DNA from: Marinobacter qingdaonensis
GTDB lineage: Bacteria; Pseudomonadota; Gammaproteobacteria; Pseudomonadales; Oleiphilaceae
DNA: 64,000 nt
Assembly (NCBI RefSeq): GCF_034555935.1
Contig: NZ_JAYDCJ010000003.1
Location: forward strand, 3,035,008 to 3,099,007
Direction of reading: 5' to 3'
Part shown: positions 9,755-19,904 of the stretch, piece after piece
Numbering within the stretch: the stretch's first letter is position 1
Layout: every line of letters begins with the position of its first letter
Made by a program: the position numbers and the translations under genes
The notes under the pieces: model-generated
What the model was told of the DNA's origin: nothing
Seen by the model: the letters and a program-made list of their open reading frames with translations, nothing else
Database searches by the model: none

Positions 9755-11028
9755 CGGTCGAGGCCGGCCTCGGCCCAGACCCCCTTCACTTCGTCCGCGA
9801 TGATGCGCAACCCTTCAGCCACCCGGTCGTCGTCCTGGGAATAGGTCACCCGGAGGCACTCGTGGCGATGACGCCAGTCGTCGTCCGGCAGTCCCGGGAA
9901 GAAATAGTGACCGGACACCACCAGCACGCCCCGGGCTTTCAGACGCTGGTACAGCTCCAGGCTGGTGATGGGCAGGTCTGGGAACCACAGCCACAGGAAC
10001 ATGGCGCCCTCGGGCTTGTGGATGTACCAGCGACAGCTGTCCTCGCCCATGGCCGCCCGGAAGGCCGCCACCGCTTTTTCCATCTTGGCCTTGTAGAACG
10101 GGCACACCACCTCCCGGCTCAGGGACAGGATTTCGCCGGAGCGCACCAGCGGGTCGGCCACCATGGCACCGAAGCTGCCGGTGGCCAGGTTCATGATGGC
10201 ATTGATGCCCGACAAGGCCTTGATCACCGGCTTGGCCGCAATCACGATACCGGTTCGGGCCGCCGGCAGACCCAGTTTGGACAGGCTCAGGCACAGGATG
10301 ACCTGCTCGTTCCAGGTCGGCTCGGCGTCCACGAACAGCAGGCTCGGGAACGGAGTTCCGTAGGCGCCATCGACGATCAGGGGCACATCGTGCTCCCGCG
10401 CCAGCCCCTCCAGGCGTGCCAGTTCCTCGTCGGTGATCACGTTACCGGTGGGATTGGTCGGGCGGGACACGCAGATGGCGCCGGTTTCGCCGGTGACCTC
10501 GACGGCGTCGAAATCGACCCGGTACTTGAACTCGTGGGCGTCGGTGAAGGAGATGTCCGGCTGCACCGCGTGGAACAGATCCGGCTCGATGCCGGCGTCG
10601 GCGTAGCCGATGTACTCGGGCGCCAGGGGCAGCAGGATGTGCTTGCGCTGGCCGTTGCCGAAATCGCCGCCGAACATGTTGAAGAGCATGAAAAACGCCG
10701 CCTGGCTGCCGTTGGTCAGCGCGATGTTTTCCGGCTCCAGGCCCCAGCCGTACTCCCGGTTCAGCAATTCCGCGAGCGCCGCGATGAACTGTTTCTCGCC
10801 CTGGGGCGGATCGTAGATACCCACCAACCGCCGCACGTCGCCTTCGCTGCGACTCATGTCCGCCAGAATCTCCTGCACCCGGGCCTGGACCTCGGGCACA
10901 TGGCCGGGGTTGCCCCCGCCCATCATGATCATGTCGTCGCCGGACGCCATGGCGTTACCCAGGTCGTCCATCAATGAGGTGATGCCGGCGTCGGCGGTGA
11001 ACTTGCGACCAAATGCGGAGAGTTTCAT
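9751..11028 (-). CDS. avtA: Valine--pyruvate aminotransferase
   Basis: A fold-type I PLP enzyme that moves the amino group between valine or alanine and keto acids (the AvtA transaminase C family). Beginning at the ATG at 11028 the protein is 425 residues and starts MKLSAFGRKFTADAGITSLMDDLG, as in AvtA. LTNGSQAAFFMLFNMFGG, SRPTNPTGNVITDEEL and the PLP-lysine segment CLSLSKLGLPAARTGIVIA are visible. An upstream start is possible but adds residues without family resemblance. Its TAG stop overlaps the opposite-strand stop of the DUF3108 gene in a palindromic CTAG. Confidence 0.9.
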   Translation of the reverse strand: MKLSAFGRKFTADAGITSLMDDLGNAMASGDDMIMMGGGNPGHVPEVQARVQEILADMSRSEGDVRRLVGIYDPPQGEKQFIAALAELLNREYGWGLEPENIALTNGSQAAFFMLFNMFGGDFGNGQRKHILLPLAPEYIGYADAGIEPDLFHAVQPDISFTDAHEFKYRVDFDAVEVTGETGAICVSRPTNPTGNVITDEELARLEGLAREHDVPLIVDGAYGTPFPSLLFVDAEPTWNEQVILCLSLSKLGLPAARTGIVIAAKPVIKALSGINAIMNLATGSFGAMVADPLVRSGEILSLSREVVCPFYKAKMEKAVAAFRAAMGEDSCRWYIHKPEGAMFLWLWFPDLPITSLELYQRLKARGVLVVSGHYFFPGLPDDDWRHRHECLRVTYSQDDDRVAEGLRIIADEVKGVWAEAGLDR

Positions 11029-11106
11029 GGCGATAAATCCGTCTTTGCACCAAGTGGGTTGAACCGTCAGCACTGGGGACAGTTTAGCCTGCCCGGGCCG
11101 AGCGGT

Positions 11107-11706
11107 TTATTCGGACAGGGAGATGCCCAGGTTGCTGACGCCCTCGTTGGCGGCGTCGGCCTGGAGCCGCTCGACAAACTGCTCGGTTGGAGTGCGCTGG
11201 CGTTTGAGCGCCAGCACCAGGTCGCGCTGAAAGGCCTTGTCTTCCTTCATCAGCGGATGCTGGTCAAGCAGCCGCACCAGTTCGTCTTCGTCCAGTCCCT
11301 CACCCTCGGACACTTCGACGAAGCTCATGACGGTGCCGGTGGCCATCTGCGAGGCCTCGGTGGCCCGGTGCTTGGCCGGATTCAGCCGGTTCAGCAGCGC
11401 CTGCTCCAGCAGCTGACAGAAATCAAAGGCCGGGTACACGCCGTAGGCGTCGTAGGCCTCGACATCCGGTGACAGGGTTTCCAGCTTGGCCAGCAGTTGC
11501 GGGATGGCCGATTCGGCCACATCCTTCTGCAGCATGTCCCAGCCCAGATCCAGCATCTGCCGCATCTTGCCGCCGGTTTTCAGGCCCACGGCGTCGGCAA
11601 ACAGCGCGTAGTTCGGGAAGGAACGCTCGGCCAGCGCCAGCAGGAAGGCGCATTCGCGCCACCCCTGGAGTTGGGCAATGGCTTTCAGGAACTGGTTGGC
11701 GTTCAT
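11107..11706 (-). CDS. DUF416 (YjaG) family protein
   Basis: A 199-residue protein starting [42 protein letters not shown], which matches the YjaG/DUF416 family in start and size. The family is helical and of unknown function. The ATG at 11706 overlaps the dcd stop by four bases (ATGA); the frame is open further upstream inside dcd, but that is the shadow of dcd. It is co-directional with dcd and probably in one transcript. Confidence 0.85.
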   Translation of the reverse strand: MNANQFLKAIAQLQGWRECAFLLALAERSFPNYALFADAVGLKTGGKMRQMLDLGWDMLQKDVAESAIPQLLAKLETLSPDVEAYDAYGVYPAFDFCQLLEQALLNRLNPAKHRATEASQMATGTVMSFVEVSEGEGLDEDELVRLLDQHPLMKEDKAFQRDLVLALKRQRTPTEQFVERLQADAANEGVSNLGISLSE

Positions 11707-12269
11707 GTCCGGGGCAGGGTCACGCCGGTCTGGCCCAGGTACTTGCCGCCGCGGTCCTTGTAGCTGGTCTCGCAGACTTCGTCCGATTCGAAGAACAGCA
11801 TCTGCGCCACGCCTTCGTTGGCGTAGATTTTCGCCGGCAGGTTGGTGGTGTTGGAGAACTCCAGGGTCACCTGGCCTTCCCACTCCGGCTCGAGCGGGGT
11901 GACGTTGACGATGATGCCGCACCGGGCGTAGGTGGACTTGCCGAGGCAGATGGTCAGCACGCTGCGCGGAATGCGGAAGTACTCGACGGTGCGCGCCAGG
12001 GCAAAGCTGTTCGGCGGGATGATGCAGACGTCACCGGTGTAGTTGACGAAGCTGTTCTCATCGAAGTTCTTCGGATCCACGGTGGCGGAGTGGACGTTGG
12101 TGAAGATTTTGAACTCGTTGCTGCAGCGTACGTCGTAGCCGTAGCTGGAGGTGCCGTAGGAGATCACACGGCCCTTTTCGGATTCACGGACCTGACCGCT
12201 TTCGAACGGTTCGATCATGCCCTGTTCTTCGGACATCCGGCGAATCCACTTGTCGGATTTGATGCTCAT
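11703..12269 (-). CDS. dcd: dCTP deaminase
   Basis: Dcd deaminates dCTP to dUTP, the first step of the main route to dTMP in gammaproteobacteria. The 188-residue protein starts [23 protein letters not shown] and shows [15 protein letters not shown], the active-site segment [35 protein letters not shown], and [20 protein letters not shown]. Both length and start are typical. DUF416 follows in overlap. Confidence 0.96.
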   Translation of the reverse strand: MSIKSDKWIRRMSEEQGMIEPFESGQVRESEKGRVISYGTSSYGYDVRCSNEFKIFTNVHSATVDPKNFDENSFVNYTGDVCIIPPNSFALARTVEYFRIPRSVLTICLGKSTYARCGIIVNVTPLEPEWEGQVTLEFSNTTNLPAKIYANEGVAQMLFFESDEVCETSYKDRGGKYLGQTGVTLPRT

Positions 12270-12365
12270 GGGTGAAGTCTCGTATCCACTGGGAAAAATT
12301 GGGGCGTAGTTTACCCTGTCGCTTGGGTTGTGTCGAAGCCCGGCAAGTGGCAGTCAGTGGGGGCT

Positions 12366-12473
12366 GCGGTTGCAGGCACCACCGGCCAAAAACCGCTACA
12401 AGCACATCCATGTGCGCTTGTCTCCGGCCATCCCTGGCCTCCAAAATTTTTGGCCGGTGGTGCCTGCAACCGC
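12366..12473 (+). repeat. Structured intergenic element, copy 1
   Basis: Perfect 27-base inverted arms (12366-12392 and 12447-12473) enclose a 54-base core. The core has a GCACA/TGTGC hairpin (12402-12415) with a flanking ACAA/TTGT helix and two bulged bases, and a GGCCA/TGGCC hairpin (12426-12439) with a TCCC loop. It lies between the mrp stop (31 bases away) and the dcd start (96 bases away). The core matches the reverse complement of the copy at 29868-29977 at 42 of 54 positions by eye, while the arms of the two copies are unrelated in sequence. Confidence 0.85.
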
Positions 12474-12504
12474 GATCAAGCCTTCGGCAGCCTGCCCCCT
12501 TCGA

Positions 12505-13605
12505 TCAGTGCTCTGTCACCGAGACGCTGGAGATGGAACCAGTCAGGTTGCGCTCCCGGGTGGACAGCTCGGCCCCAACCCGACGGGCGATATCCCGGTA
12601 TCGGCGGGCCACTTCGGAGTCTGGCTCGGCCACCACCGAAGGCTGGCCGCCGTCGGTTTGCTCGCGGATGGTCATGTGCAGCGGCAGCTGGCCCAGCAGG
12701 GTGGTGTCGTATTCGTCGGCGATGCGTTCGCCGCCGCCCTGGCCGAACAGCGGTTCTTCATGGCCGCAGTTGCTGCAGATGTGCACGCTCATGTTCTCGA
12801 CCACGCCCAGCACCGGGATGTCGACTTTACGGAACATTTCGATGCCTTTCTTGCCGTCCAGCAACGCGATGTCCTGGGGCGTGGTGACGATGACGGCGCC
12901 GGTCACCGGGACTTTCTGGGCCAGGGTGAGCTGGATGTCGCCGGTGCCCGGGGGCATGTCGACCACCAAGTAGTCGAGTTCGTTCCACAGGGTCTGCTGC
13001 AGCAACTGCATGACGGCGCCGCTGACCATCGGGCCGCGCCAGACCATGGGGGTTTTGTCGGTGACCACGAAGGCCATGGAGTTGGCCTGCAGGCCGTGGG
13101 CTTCCATGGGTACGAAGTATTTGTTTTCGCGGGTGTCCGGGCGCTTGCCTTCGGGCACGCCCAGCATCATGCCAATGCTCGGGCCGTAGATGTCGGCGTC
13201 GAGGATGCCGACCCGGGCGCCTTCGGCGTGCAGGGCCAGAGCCAGGTTGACGGCGGTGGTGGATTTGCCGACGCCGCCCTTGCCGGAAGCCACAGCGATG
13301 ATGTTTTTCACGCCCGCTACCGATGGCAGGTCTTTCTGGACCTTGTAGGAGTGGATCTTCTGACCAACGTGGACCTCGGCGCTCTCGACGCCATCGACGT
13401 TCTCCAGGGCCACGGTCACCAGCTGTTTCAGGGCTCCGGCAATGCCCTTGGACGGGTACGGCAGCTCGACCATCAGGGTCACTTTGCCGTCATCGTCGGT
13501 GTTGAGGGCCTTCACGGCGTCCAGTTCGTAAAGGTCTTTCTGGAGGTACGGATCGCGGTACTCGCGAATCGCCGTTTGCAGGGCCTGCTCAGAAATCTGT
13601 GTCAT
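12505..13605 (-). CDS. apbC: Iron-sulfur cluster carrier protein Mrp/ApbC
   Basis: A P-loop NTPase of the Mrp/NBP35 family that binds and delivers Fe-S clusters. The 366-residue protein starts MTQISEQALQTAIREYRDPY with an N-terminal DUF59/MIP18-like domain (about residues 1-90). The ATPase domain carries GKGGVGKSTTAVNLALAL, ILDADIYGPSIG and VDMPPGTGDIQLTL, and the C-terminal CSNCG pair is typical of cluster binding. The start at 13605 is preceded by GGAGAA; an upstream extension to 13644 is unlikely. It diverges from metG. Confidence 0.92.
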   Translation of the reverse strand: MTQISEQALQTAIREYRDPYLQKDLYELDAVKALNTDDDGKVTLMVELPYPSKGIAGALKQLVTVALENVDGVESAEVHVGQKIHSYKVQKDLPSVAGVKNIIAVASGKGGVGKSTTAVNLALALHAEGARVGILDADIYGPSIGMMLGVPEGKRPDTRENKYFVPMEAHGLQANSMAFVVTDKTPMVWRGPMVSGAVMQLLQQTLWNELDYLVVDMPPGTGDIQLTLAQKVPVTGAVIVTTPQDIALLDGKKGIEMFRKVDIPVLGVVENMSVHICSNCGHEEPLFGQGGGERIADEYDTTLLGQLPLHMTIREQTDGGQPSVVAEPDSEVARRYRDIARRVGAELSTRERNLTGSISSVSVTEH

Positions 13606-13661
13606 CGGGTTCTCCGGAATAAGCTCATGCTTGATTTTAAGCACGGAAACAGGGGATTCGG

Positions 13662-13690
13662 GTGAAAAATTTCTGCCCGGAAGGTATCAT
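13662..13690 (+). promoter_or_regulatory. Predicted sigma70 promoter of metG
   Basis: GTGAAA (13662-13667) and TATCAT (13685-13690) have 17-base spacing, 55 bases upstream of the metG ATG. The -10 matches consensus at five of six positions and the -35 at four of six. Confidence 0.45.
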
Positions 13691-13745
13691 CTGTGCCCGT
13701 TTCTGACCACACAACCCCTACTTTGAAGAAAGGTTCGGACACACC

Positions 13746-15800
13746 ATGACGCAAGCGAGTCCCAAGCAACAGCGCGACATTCTGGTCACCAGCGCCCTGC
13801 CCTATGCCAATGGCCCCATTCACCTGGGCCATCTGCTGGAATACATTCAGACCGACATCTGGGTGCGCTACCAGAACATGCGGGGCCAGAACTGCTATTA
13901 CGTTTGCGCCGACGATGCCCACGGTACCGCCATTATGCTGCGTGCCGAGCGCGAAGGCATCTCTTCCGAGCAGCTGATTGACCGGATCCGCGACGAGCAT
14001 CAGCAGGACTTTGCCGGTTTCCACATCCGTTTCGACAACTACTACACCACCCACTCGGAGGAGAACCGCCAGTTCTCCGAGTACATCTACCGTCAGTTGC
14101 AGGAAAACGGGCACATTGCCACCCGCAAGATCACCCAGTCCTACGACCCGGAAAAGAACATGTTCCTGGCGGACCGGTTCATCAAGGGCACCTGCCCCAA
14201 GTGCAAGACCGAGGACCAGTACGGGGACAACTGTGAAGCCTGTGGCGCCACCTACACCCCGGCCGAGCTGATCAACCCGCGCTCCGCGGTCTCCGGCGCC
14301 ACGCCGATCGAAAAAGAGTCCGAGCACTATTTCTTCAAGCTGCCGGATTTCGCCGACTTCCTGGCCAACTGGACCCGCAGTGGCACCCTGCAGCCGCAGG
14401 TCGCCAACAAGCTCTCCGAGTGGCTGGACGCCGGCCTGCAGGAGTGGGACATCAGTCGGGATGCGCCTTACTTCGGGTTTGAGATTCCGGACGCGCCGGG
14501 CAAGTACTTCTACGTCTGGCTGGACGCCCCCATCGGCTACCTGGCCAGCTTCAAGAACCTGTGCAACCGCGAAGGCATCGACTTCGAGCACTTCTGGAAG
14601 GCCGATTCCACCGCTGAGGTCTATCACTTCATCGGCAAGGACATCATCAACTTCCACGCCCTGTTCTGGCCGTCCATGCTGCACGACGCCGGCTTCCGGA
14701 CACCGAGCGCGGTCTGGGCCCACGGTTTTGTGACCGTCAACGGCAAGAAGATGTCGAAGTCCCGCGGTACCTTCATCATGGCCCGCACTTACCTGGATCA
14801 CCTGAATCCGGAGTACCTGCGCTACTACTTCGCCGCCAAGCTGACCGGCGGTGTCGACGACATGGACCTGAACCTTGAGGACTTCGCGGCCCGGGTGAAC
14901 TCGGACCTGGTGGGCAAGGTGGTGAACATCGCCAGCCGCAGCGCCGGCTTCATCACCAAGCGCTTCGACGGCCAGCTGGGTCAGGTGACCGAGCACGGCA
15001 AGATCCGCGAATTCATCGAGGCCGGCCAGGAAATCGAAGAGTTCTACGAGGCCCGGGAATTCGGCCGGGCCATGCGCCGGATCATGGAACTGGCGGACAT
15101 CGCCAACCAGTACGTGAACGACGAGCAGCCCTGGGTGATCGCCAAGCAGGAGGGCCAGGAGGAGAACCTGCAGGCCATCTGCACCAACGCCATCAACATG
15201 TTCCACCTGCTGATGACCTACCTGGCACCGGTGCTGCCGGAAACCGCCAAGGCCTCCGAAGCCTTCCTGAACGCCACTCTGGACTGGAATGACCGCGAGC
15301 AGCGCCTGGAGAACCACGGCATCAACAAGTTCAAACCGCTGATGAGCCGGGTCGACATGGCGCAAATCGAAAAGATGCTGGACGCCTCCAAGGAAGAGCT
15401 GCCGGCGGCCACCGGCCAGCCCGCGGCCCAGCAGCAAGAGGCCAAGCCAGCCCAGGACCTGGAGCCGGTGGCTGACGAAATCGAGTTTGGCGATTTCGCC
15501 AAGGTGGATCTTCGGGTCGCCAAGATTGTCAAAGCAGAACACGTTGAAGGTGCCGACAAGCTGCTGCGCCTGACCCTGGACATCGGCCACGGCGAGCGCA
15601 ATGTCTTTGCCGGCATCAAGTCCGCCTACAAGCCGGAAGAGCTGGAAGGCCGGCTGACGGCCATGGTCGCCAACCTGAAGCCACGGAAGATGAAGTTCGG
15701 CCTGTCTGAGGGCATGGTGCTGGCCGCCGGCCCCGGTGGTAAGGACATCTTCATTCTGTCCCCCGATTCCGGTGCCACACCGGGCATGCGGATCATGTAA
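13746..15800 (+). CDS. metG: Methionyl-tRNA synthetase
   Basis: A class I aminoacyl-tRNA synthetase, 684 residues. The HIGH-like motif appears as [15 protein letters not shown] near residue 20 and the KMSKS loop as [14 protein letters not shown] near residue 333. A zinc knuckle ([18 protein letters not shown]) lies near residue 160. The C-terminal 110 residues ([20 protein letters not shown] onward) form the EMAPII-like tRNA-binding/dimerisation domain, separated by a Gln/Ala/Pro linker. Single gene with its own promoter, divergent from mrp as in many gammaproteobacteria. Confidence 0.98.
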   Translation: MTQASPKQQRDILVTSALPYANGPIHLGHLLEYIQTDIWVRYQNMRGQNCYYVCADDAHGTAIMLRAEREGISSEQLIDRIRDEHQQDFAGFHIRFDNYYTTHSEENRQFSEYIYRQLQENGHIATRKITQSYDPEKNMFLADRFIKGTCPKCKTEDQYGDNCEACGATYTPAELINPRSAVSGATPIEKESEHYFFKLPDFADFLANWTRSGTLQPQVANKLSEWLDAGLQEWDISRDAPYFGFEIPDAPGKYFYVWLDAPIGYLASFKNLCNREGIDFEHFWKADSTAEVYHFIGKDIINFHALFWPSMLHDAGFRTPSAVWAHGFVTVNGKKMSKSRGTFIMARTYLDHLNPEYLRYYFAAKLTGGVDDMDLNLEDFAARVNSDLVGKVVNIASRSAGFITKRFDGQLGQVTEHGKIREFIEAGQEIEEFYEAREFGRAMRRIMELADIANQYVNDEQPWVIAKQEGQEENLQAICTNAINMFHLLMTYLAPVLPETAKASEAFLNATLDWNDREQRLENHGINKFKPLMSRVDMAQIEKMLDASKEELPAATGQPAAQQQEAKPAQDLEPVADEIEFGDFAKVDLRVAKIVKAEHVEGADKLLRLTLDIGHGERNVFAGIKSAYKPEELEGRLTAMVANLKPRKMKFGLSEGMVLAAGPGGKDIFILSPDSGATPGMRIM

Positions 15801-15826
15801 GCGACGAGCAAGGCGGTAGAGCTCCG

Positions 15827-16408
15827 ATGACCGAGTATTTGCTGATCCTGGTCAGCACCATTCTGGTGAACAACTTCGTGCTGGTGCAGTTCCTCGGGCT
15901 GTGCCCGTTCATGGGTGTGTCCGGCAAGCTGGAAACGGCCATGGGCATGTCCCTGGCCACCACGTTTGTACTGACCCTGTCGTCGGTGTGCAGTTACCTG
16001 GCCTACACCTACCTGCTGGCGCCACTGGACCTGGCGTTCCTGAAGACCATCACCTTCATCCTGGTGATCGCGGTGGTGGTCCAGTTCACCGAGATGGTGG
16101 TGCGCAAGACCAGCCCCCTGCTGTACCGGGTGCTCGGCATTTTCCTGCCGCTGATCACCACCAACTGCGCCGTGCTCGGCGTGGCCCTGCTGAACCTCAA
16201 CCGCAACAACAATTTCGTGGAGTCGGTGCTCTACGGCTTTGGTGCGGCGGCCGGGTTCTCCCTGGTGCTGGTGCTGTTCGCCGCCATGCGAGAGCGCATC
16301 GCGGTGGCGGACGTGCCTGTGGCCTTTCGCGGCGCGGCCATTGGCATGGTCACCGCGGGTCTGATGTCATTGGCGTTCCTGGGCTTCACCGGCCTGGTGA
16401 GTGTGTAG
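15827..16408 (+). CDS. rsxA: Rsx/Rnf electron transport complex subunit A
   Basis: A 193-residue integral membrane subunit of the ion-pumping Rnf/Rsx complex. It starts [38 protein letters not shown], nearly the family consensus, and has about six membrane helices. The [14 protein letters not shown] and [14 protein letters not shown] segments hold conserved cysteines. It opens a six-gene cluster in the order A-B-C-D-G-E, followed by nth as in E. coli. Confidence 0.97.
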   Translation: MTEYLLILVSTILVNNFVLVQFLGLCPFMGVSGKLETAMGMSLATTFVLTLSSVCSYLAYTYLLAPLDLAFLKTITFILVIAVVVQFTEMVVRKTSPLLYRVLGIFLPLITTNCAVLGVALLNLNRNNNFVESVLYGFGAAAGFSLVLVLFAAMRERIAVADVPVAFRGAAIGMVTAGLMSLAFLGFTGLVSV

Positions 16409-16422
16409 GGGAGGCTCGCTGT

Positions 16423-17001
16423 ATGTGGACAGGCATTGTCATCGCTGTTCTGGTTTTGCTGGCCCTGGCCGTGGTCTTTGGCGGCCTGCTCGGTTTTGCC
16501 GCGGAGCGCTTCCGGGTTGAGGGCAACCCCCTCGTGGAGCAGATTGATTCCCTGCTGCCCCAGACCCAGTGCGGTCAGTGTGGTTTTCCCGGCTGCCGGC
16601 CCTACGCCGAGTCCATCGCCGAGGGCGATGCCATCAACAAGTGCCCGCCCGGCGGCGAATCCACCATCAAGGCCCTGGCCGACCTGCTGGATGTCGAGCC
16701 CCAACCGCTGGATGCCGAGCACGGGGTCGAGCAGGCCAAACGCGTCGCCGTGATCCGCGAGGACGAGTGCATCGGCTGCACCAAGTGCATCCAGGCCTGC
16801 CCGGTGGACGCGATTCTTGGCGCCGCCAAGCACATGCACACCGTCATCGAGAGCGAGTGCACCGGCTGCGACCTGTGCGTTGAGCCCTGCCCGGTCGACT
16901 GCATCGACATGGTCACAGTCGAGCCGGACATCCGCACCTGGACCTGGACGCCGCCCAAATCCGGCCTGATCGCCACCGACCGACAGGGAGCCAGCGCCTG
17001 A
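16423..17001 (+). CDS. rsxB: Rsx/Rnf electron transport complex subunit B (ferredoxin)
   Basis: A 192-residue iron-sulfur subunit. An N-terminal membrane anchor ([21 protein letters not shown]) precedes the four-Cys motif CGQCGFPGC near residue 50 and two ferredoxin-type 4Fe-4S motifs ([14 protein letters not shown] and [14 protein letters not shown]). The ATG at 16423 puts the anchor at the N terminus; the frame is open upstream through rsxA, but that is shadow. Its stop overlaps the rsxC start by one base. Confidence 0.96.
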   Translation: MWTGIVIAVLVLLALAVVFGGLLGFAAERFRVEGNPLVEQIDSLLPQTQCGQCGFPGCRPYAESIAEGDAINKCPPGGESTIKALADLLDVEPQPLDAEHGVEQAKRVAVIREDECIGCTKCIQACPVDAILGAAKHMHTVIESECTGCDLCVEPCPVDCIDMVTVEPDIRTWTWTPPKSGLIATDRQGASA

Positions 17002-18827
17002 TGACGCAACTGTGGGATTTCGCCGGCGGCATTCACCCCCCGGAAAACAAGCATCAGTCCACCGCCCGGCCGATTCGTACCGCCGAGGTGCCCGAACGGC
17101 TGGTGTTGCCACTGCAACAGCACATCGGCGAGCCCGCGGCCGCCGTGGTCGAGGCTGGTGACCGGGTGCTCAAGGGTCAGGTCATCGCCGATGTCGCCGA
17201 CGGCCTCGGGGTGCCGGTACATGCCCCCACGTCCGGCGTGATCGACAGCATCAGCGAGTTGCCGGTGCCGCACCCCTCCGGCATGACCGACCGCTGCATT
17301 GTCCTGCGCCCGGACGGCGAGGACGAATGGATCCAGCTACACCCGGCCACCGACTACCGCGAACGCGAGCGCACCGAGGTATTGGAGCTGATCCGCAACG
17401 CCGGCATCTCCGGCATGGGCGGGGCCGGCTTTCCCAGCAACATCAAGCTGCGGCCGCCGAAAGAGCGCAAGGTCGATACCCTCATTCTCAACGGCGCGGA
17501 ATGCGAGCCCTACATCACCGCCGACGACATGACCATGCGCGAGCGCGCCGACGACATTGTCGCCGGGCTCAAGATCATGGCCTGGATCCTGCGCCCGGGC
17601 CGTTGCATCATCGGCATCGAAGACAACAAGCCGGAAGCCGTCGAGGCCCTGCGGACTGCCATCGAGGGCACCCAGATCGAACTGGCGGTGATTCCTACCA
17701 AGTACCCATCCGGCGGCGAGAAACAGCTAATCCAGATCCTCACCGGCATGGAGGTGCCCAGCGGTGGCATCCCCGCCGATATCGGCGTGATGTGCCAGAA
17801 CGTCGGCACTGCGGTCGCCGTGGGCCATGCGGTCCTTGAAGGCAAGCCCCTGATTTCCCGCGTGGTCACCATCACTGGCGAGGCGGTCCGTGAGCCCGGC
17901 AACTTCGACGCCCTGCTCGGCACCCCCATCGACCATCTGCTGGCGCAGGCAGGCCTGATGCCGGAGCAGGTCAACCGCCTGGTCCTCGGCGGCCCGATGA
18001 TGGGCTACACCCTGACCACCACCGCGGTGCCGGTGATCAAGACCAGCAACTGCGTGATTGCCGCCACCGCCACCGAACTGCCGGCACCGCCACCGGAGCA
18101 GCCCTGCATCCGCTGTGGCCAGTGTGCCGAGGCCTGTCCCATGGAGCTGTTGCCGCAGCAACTGTTCTGGCACGCCAAGGCCACCGAGTTCGAGAAAGCC
18201 GAGCACCTGAACCTGTTCGATTGCATTGAATGCGGGGCCTGCTCCTACGTGTGCCCGAGCTCCATTCCCCTGGTCCAATACTACCGCTACGCCAAGGGCG
18301 AAATCCGGGTGCAGCGCGCGGAGCAGCTCAAGGCCGACCGTGCCCGAGAGCGCTTTGAGGCCCGCCAGCAGCGCCTGGAACGGGAGCAGCAGGAAAAGGA
18401 ACAGCGCCGCAAGGAGCGGGCTCAGGCCGCCGCCGAAGCCCAGGCCAAGAAGAAGGCGGAAGCGGAGAGAGCCGCCGCCGAAGGATCCGCGGTGGACGAA
18501 CGCGCCGCCAAGGCCGCACTGGTTGAGCAGGCCCTGGCCCGGAAAAAGGCCAAGGCCGACGCCGGTAAGCCGGCCGCCTCGGCCGAAGTCCCGGCGCCGA
18601 CACCGGAGAAACCGGACCTGGAGGCGCTGGAAAAACAGCTGACCCAGGCCCAGTCCAAACTCGAAACCATGCAGGGCATGCTGGAAGACGCCAAAGCCCA
18701 GCAAGCCGACAACGTGGACAAGCTCGAGCGCGCGGTTGCCAAGAACCATGATCGGGTGCAGCGCGCCGAGACGGCCCTGACCGAGGCTCGCCAGCAGCTG
18801 GCCGCCGAATCCCCGACCACCGACTAA
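17001..18827 (+). CDS. rsxC: Rsx/Rnf electron transport complex subunit C
   Basis: The 608-residue NADH- and FMN-binding peripheral subunit. The N-terminal WDFAGGIHPPENK and the GMGGAGFPSNIKL nucleotide-binding segment are diagnostic. Two 4Fe-4S motifs follow (CIRCGQCAEACPM and CIECGACSYVCPS, roughly residues 370-420). From about residue 440 the protein is a highly charged Ala/Lys/Glu/Arg coiled-coil-like tail, shorter than the repeat-rich tail of E. coli RsxC (740 residues), which is a variable part of the family. Overlaps rsxB by one base. Confidence 0.96.
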   Translation: MTQLWDFAGGIHPPENKHQSTARPIRTAEVPERLVLPLQQHIGEPAAAVVEAGDRVLKGQVIADVADGLGVPVHAPTSGVIDSISELPVPHPSGMTDRCIVLRPDGEDEWIQLHPATDYRERERTEVLELIRNAGISGMGGAGFPSNIKLRPPKERKVDTLILNGAECEPYITADDMTMRERADDIVAGLKIMAWILRPGRCIIGIEDNKPEAVEALRTAIEGTQIELAVIPTKYPSGGEKQLIQILTGMEVPSGGIPADIGVMCQNVGTAVAVGHAVLEGKPLISRVVTITGEAVREPGNFDALLGTPIDHLLAQAGLMPEQVNRLVLGGPMMGYTLTTTAVPVIKTSNCVIAATATELPAPPPEQPCIRCGQCAEACPMELLPQQLFWHAKATEFEKAEHLNLFDCIECGACSYVCPSSIPLVQYYRYAKGEIRVQRAEQLKADRARERFEARQQRLEREQQEKEQRRKERAQAAAEAQAKKKAEAERAAAEGSAVDERAAKAALVEQALARKKAKADAGKPAASAEVPAPTPEKPDLEALEKQLTQAQSKLETMQGMLEDAKAQQADNVDKLERAVAKNHDRVQRAETALTEARQQLAAESPTTD

Positions 18828-18848
18828 CCGACTTCAGGCCTCAATTTC

Positions 18849-19901
18849 ATGGCATTCGTTCAACAGTCCTCACCCCATGCCCGCCGGGCCCGGCCCACGT
18901 CGCGGCTGATGCTGTGGGTGATCGTCGCCACCCTGCCGGGCCTGCTGGCACAGACCCTGTTCTTTGGCTGGGGCAATTTGATCAACGTGGTCTGGTGTGT
19001 GACCGTGGCCCTGGCCAGTGAAGCGGCGATTCTGAAACTGCGGCAGAAGCCCGTGGCGTTCTTCCTCAAGGACAACACTGCGGCCCTGACCGGCCTTTTG
19101 CTGGGCCTGTCCCTGCCCCAGTTCGCACCCTGGTGGGTGTCGGCCATTGCCGTTGTCTCCGCCATCGTCGTCGCCAAGCAGCTCTATGGCGGCCTGGGTT
19201 CCAACCCGTTCAATCCCGCCATGGTGGGCTACGCCCTGGTGCTGATCTCGTTTCCGGTGGCCATGACCACCAACTGGGCCGAGCCGGCCTTGCTCTGGGA
19301 CGGAGCGCCCGGCTTCGGCGACACCTTGGCCGCCATTGCCTCGGTGCAGCAGACCACGGTGGATGGCTGGACCATGGCCACCCCCCTGGATGAGTACAAG
19401 CACAAGATTGTCAGCCTCACCGCCGAGGAAGTCGTTCAGCACCCGACCTTCGGTGACGGCGTGGCCCGCGGCTGGGAGTGGGTAAACGGCGCGTTCCTGG
19501 CCGGCGGCCTGGTGCTGATCGGCCTGCGCATCATCACCTGGCACATTCCGGCCGGGGTGCTGGGTGGACTCGTCATCATGAGCCTGGCGTTTGGTAGCAA
19601 CGCCGACCTGTACGCGCCCCTGACCCTGCACCTGCTCGCCGGCGGCACCATGCTCGGCGCCTTCTTCATTGCCACCGACCCGGTATCCGCGGCCACCAGC
19701 CACCAGGGCAAACTGATCTACGGCGCCGGCATCGGCGTGCTGATCTACGTCATCCGCACCTGGGGCGGTTACCCCGATGCGGTGGCGTTCAGCGTCCTGC
19801 TGCTGAATTTCGCCGTGCCCTTCATCGATCACTACACGCCACCGCGCACCTACGGCCACCACAAGGCCCGCCGCGGTGTGCCCGGCAGGACCCAGGGGTA
19901 A
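18849..19901 (+). CDS. rsxD: Rsx/Rnf electron transport complex subunit D
   Basis: A 350-residue integral membrane flavoprotein. It starts [31 protein letters not shown] as in RnfD, carries [23 protein letters not shown], and has the periplasmic TMATPL motif in which T178 should carry covalent FMN (inferred from the family). Multiple membrane helices are evident. The rsxG ATG follows three bases after the stop. Confidence 0.96.
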   Translation: MAFVQQSSPHARRARPTSRLMLWVIVATLPGLLAQTLFFGWGNLINVVWCVTVALASEAAILKLRQKPVAFFLKDNTAALTGLLLGLSLPQFAPWWVSAIAVVSAIVVAKQLYGGLGSNPFNPAMVGYALVLISFPVAMTTNWAEPALLWDGAPGFGDTLAAIASVQQTTVDGWTMATPLDEYKHKIVSLTAEEVVQHPTFGDGVARGWEWVNGAFLAGGLVLIGLRIITWHIPAGVLGGLVIMSLAFGSNADLYAPLTLHLLAGGTMLGAFFIATDPVSAATSHQGKLIYGAGIGVLIYVIRTWGGYPDAVAFSVLLLNFAVPFIDHYTPPRTYGHHKARRGVPGRTQG

Positions 19902-19904
19902 GTC

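Noticed and set aside
12366..12473. Integron attC site or CRISPR-like unit
   Set aside because: The arms lack the attC core boxes (GTTRRRY and its partner), there is no integrase or cassette nearby, and only one unit occurs per locus.
13602..15590. A 662-codon open frame opposite metG
   Set aside because: Antisense shadow of metG in a GC-rich region; no recognisable domain or ribosome-binding site.
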